From NCBI GenBank assembly GCA_040755755.1, contig JBFLZW010000050.1, positions 34,112 through 98,111 on the forward strand: a stretch of DNA of 64,000 nt, read 5' to 3'. The DNA comes from a bacterium. Lineage in GTDB: Bacteria; SZUA-182; DTGQ01. The notes under the pieces were generated by a model that had not been told where the DNA came from, made no database searches, and saw nothing but the letters and a program-made list of their open reading frames with translations. Of the stretch, positions 62,192 through 64,000 are shown in pieces (within the stretch, counting starts at the first letter, position 1; each line of letters starts with the position of its first letter). Position numbers and translations under genes: made by a program.

Positions 62192-63747
62192 CCATCCGAA
62201 GGCTTTTCCTGACGTTCGGTGTTTCCTTTCTGTGCTGCCTGGCGGTTGTCTCCTGCCGTCCGAAGGGGGAAAAGGGCAGCCAGAGCCCCCTGGTTGTCGG
62301 GATGGAAGGAAGTCCCATCACCCTTGATCCGCGCCTGGCGACGGATGCCTATTCGGCCCGGGCCATTCAGATCGTCTATAACGGACTGCTCAAAAAAACA
62401 CCCGAATCCACCCTGACAGCAGATCTTGCCGAGAGGTGGGAGACCCCCGACGACACGAGCTATATTTTCCACTTGCGCCGGGGAGTCAGGTTCCATGACG
62501 GGACCGAGCTGACAGCCGAAGACGTCCGGTATACCTTCGCCAGTCTCCTTGATGCCGGCTTTCCCTCTCCGCTGAAGGATTCCTACAGTCAGATCAGCCG
62601 CATCGAGGTCCTTTCTCCCTATACCGTCAGGTTTCAGCTCAAGGAACCCTTTGCCCCTTTTCTGACCAACATGACCCTGGGTATCGTCCCCCGGCACGCA
62701 GCCGGGAAACCCGGCAGCAGGCTTGCATCTCAGCCGGTGGGCACCGGCCCGTTCCGGCTCACGGGATGGGAGCCGGACGAATCATTGACCTTTCAGGCTT
62801 TCGACCAGTATTTCGAGGGGAAGCCGCGACTGTCTGGCCTGATCTACCGGATCATACCGGATGAAACCATCCGGCTGCTCGAAGTGAAGAAAGGGAGCCT
62901 GGACCTGGTGCAGAACGCTTTATCCCCGGATGCCGTAGAGTCCCTCCGGAATAACCCTCAGATTCAGATTGTCAAAAAGATGGGCACCAATTACACCTAC
63001 CTGGGCTTTAATCTGGAGGATAAAATCCTCAGTCACCTTGCGGTGAGGAAAGCCATTGCCCTGGCTATCAACCGTCCGCTGATCATCCGTCAACTGATGG
63101 GGAACCTGGCAGAGCCTGCCACGGGGGTTCTTGCTCCCGGCAACTGGGCTTATGAACCCGATGTAGCCACCTATGACTATAGGCCGAAAGAGGCCGCCCG
63201 GCTTCTGGATGAAGCCGGGTTTCCCGATCCTGACGGCCAGGGGCCTGCCATGCGGTTTTCGGTGCTCTATAAAACCTCCCAGAATGAGCTGGGCAAACAG
63301 GTGGCCGAGATTATCCAGCATAACCTGGCTGAAATCGGTATTGGCGTCGAAATCAGAAGCTACGAATGGGGTACCTATTTCTCCGATGTCAGGTCAGGCA
63401 ATTTTCAGCTCTGCTCGCTGCAATGGGTGGGAGTAACGGATCCTGACATTTACTATAACCTCTTTCACTCCTCCTGTGTGCCGCCGCACGGGGCCAACCG
63501 GGGCCGGTACCGCAACCGCACCATCGACCTTCTCCTGGAAGAGGGAAGAAGGACCATGGACCCTGAAGCCCGCAAAAAAATTTACAGCTCGGTCCAAAAG
63601 ATCATTGCCGCCGACCTCCCCTATGTCAGCCTGTGGTATCAGACCAATGTAGCGGTCATGAGCCGCAGGGTCCGGGGATTCGTCCTCTATCCGGGCGGGG
63701 ACTTTACCTCGCTGCGACAGGCTTATTGTGCCCCTTCTGAAGGGTAA
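62188..63747 (+). CDS. Family 5 extracellular solute-binding lipoprotein (oligopeptide/dipeptide ABC transporter)
   Basis: 519 residues from ATG 62188, overlapping the pyrC stop by 4 bp (ATGA). A type II signal peptide (RRLFLTFGVSFLCCLAVVSC) with lipobox VVSC makes it a lipoprotein with Cys near residue 22. The SBP_bac_5 fold is clear: GSPITLDPRLATDAYSARAIQIVYNGLL, LAERWETPDDTSYIFHLRRGVRFHDGTELTAEDVRYTF, and SVQKIIAADLPYVSLWY near the C-terminus. Transporter permease genes are not in the window, and the coupling to pyrC is unusual. Substrate (peptide, nickel, sugar) is not decided by sequence. Confidence 0.9.
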   Translation: MTIRRLFLTFGVSFLCCLAVVSCRPKGEKGSQSPLVVGMEGSPITLDPRLATDAYSARAIQIVYNGLLKKTPESTLTADLAERWETPDDTSYIFHLRRGVRFHDGTELTAEDVRYTFASLLDAGFPSPLKDSYSQISRIEVLSPYTVRFQLKEPFAPFLTNMTLGIVPRHAAGKPGSRLASQPVGTGPFRLTGWEPDESLTFQAFDQYFEGKPRLSGLIYRIIPDETIRLLEVKKGSLDLVQNALSPDAVESLRNNPQIQIVKKMGTNYTYLGFNLEDKILSHLAVRKAIALAINRPLIIRQLMGNLAEPATGVLAPGNWAYEPDVATYDYRPKEAARLLDEAGFPDPDGQGPAMRFSVLYKTSQNELGKQVAEIIQHNLAEIGIGVEIRSYEWGTYFSDVRSGNFQLCSLQWVGVTDPDIYYNLFHSSCVPPHGANRGRYRNRTIDLLLEEGRRTMDPEARKKIYSSVQKIIAADLPYVSLWYQTNVAVMSRRVRGFVLYPGGDFTSLRQAYCAPSEG

Positions 63748-63752
63748 GAGAA

Positions 63753-63909
63753 TTATGGATAAAGAAGAGTCGAGGCGGGTGAGTATTATTTCTCAAAACA
63801 CGGAGATCAAGAAAGGCAAAACGATAATCTTACGATAGGAGAGATTGAAGAAGCCTTGATGGACAGGGAGAATCTTAGTACAGGTCGCCATAAATACGCG
63901 ACCACATAG
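63753..63909 (+). pseudogene. DUF4258 gene remnant
   Basis: LWIKKSR (frame of 63753) followed in the next frame by VEAGEYYFSKHGDQERQNDNLTIGEIEEALMD (63769 on) is the DUF4258 pattern, a small RNase-like family. A frameshift lies near 63768, and after ALMDRE the family sequence (GEIL.. motif) is lost before the TAG at 63907. No start codon fits the combined frame. Confidence 0.5.
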
Positions 63910-63993
63910 AAAACAAAAAGAGGTTCGGACATGGTAAAATATCCTTGGTACCAGAGAAGAGGTATCAAAAAAGGTCTGAAAGGAGTGATTATC

Positions 63994-64000
63994 ATGCCAG
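63994..64000 (+). CDS. Possible start of the next gene (cut by the window edge)
   Basis: ATG 63994 follows AAAGGAG by eight bases, a strong start signal. Only two codons are inside the window, so nothing can be said about the product; a zinc-finger/HTH antitoxin (MqsA-like) is the usual neighbour of DUF4258 genes. Confidence 0.3.

Overview
The window comes from a Gram-negative, at least facultatively anaerobic bacterium of medium GC content. Evidence for this is an outer-membrane barrel C-terminus at the left edge, several lipoproteins, a complete Tad/Flp pilus locus and a class III (oxygen-sensitive) ribonucleotide reductase. The tilS-ftsH-folP-pdxJ order, pyrR-pyrB-pyrC and the PKS-type genes recall deltaproteobacterial or related candidate-phylum genomes. 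No rRNA or tRNA is present, so the taxonomy is inference.

Layout. 1-3.9 kb: end of an outer-membrane protein, then a minus-strand group pheA / DUF362 / cation-proton antiporter. 4-7.5 kb: a broken DUF3795 gene, a 3-methyladenine-type DNA glycosylase and a hybrid histidine kinase. 7.7-12.2 kb: sbcD-sbcC. 12.5-24.6 kb: a full tad locus on the minus strand with two Flp pilins, prepilin peptidase, CpaB, secretin, a small lipoprotein, TadE, TadG, TadZ, TadA, TadB, TadC and a TPR protein, preceded by a sigma-54-like promoter. 24.9-30.8 kb: pdxJ, folP, ftsH, tilS and a Nudix hydrolase. 31.4 kb: a stand-alone response regulator.

32.4-49 kb is the most unusual part. It reads as the eroded remains of a trans-AT polyketide/lipid pathway: a FeeM/LuxI-like N-acyltransferase, a lone ketosynthase cut off just after its C-terminal GVSSFGFGGT motif, a KR-ACP-truncated thioester reductase fused in frame to the C-terminal part of a GMC oxidoreductase, a malonyltransferase and a PfaD-type enoyl reductase that look like one gene split by a frameshift, and a biotin carboxylase/BCCP fusion broken by a G-run frameshift and an amber codon. 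metK and ahcY, two toxin-antitoxin modules with visible operators, and copies of a small mobile repeat lie between these pieces.

49-55.8 kb: an Rpn-type nuclease, a cluster of terminal-inverted-repeat elements, nrdG, a thioredoxin-like gene and nrdD with a pair of NrdR-like boxes, then a ~0.85 kb non-coding block of three degenerate ~300 bp units carrying five perfect TTATCCACA DnaA boxes (candidate replication origin or DnaA-controlled region). 55.8-64 kb: eno, gene fragments, ftsB-like, a UDP-glucuronate decarboxylase-like epimerase, pyrR-pyrB-pyrC and an oligopeptide-type substrate-binding lipoprotein, ending in a decayed DUF4258 gene.

A ~110-120 bp element with ends like AGATGTTCCCCAT recurs at 31.1, 36.2, 40.8, 49.1 and 57.9 kb. 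One copy is read through in frame inside the PKS gene and another lies directly beside the truncated end of the carboxylase gene.
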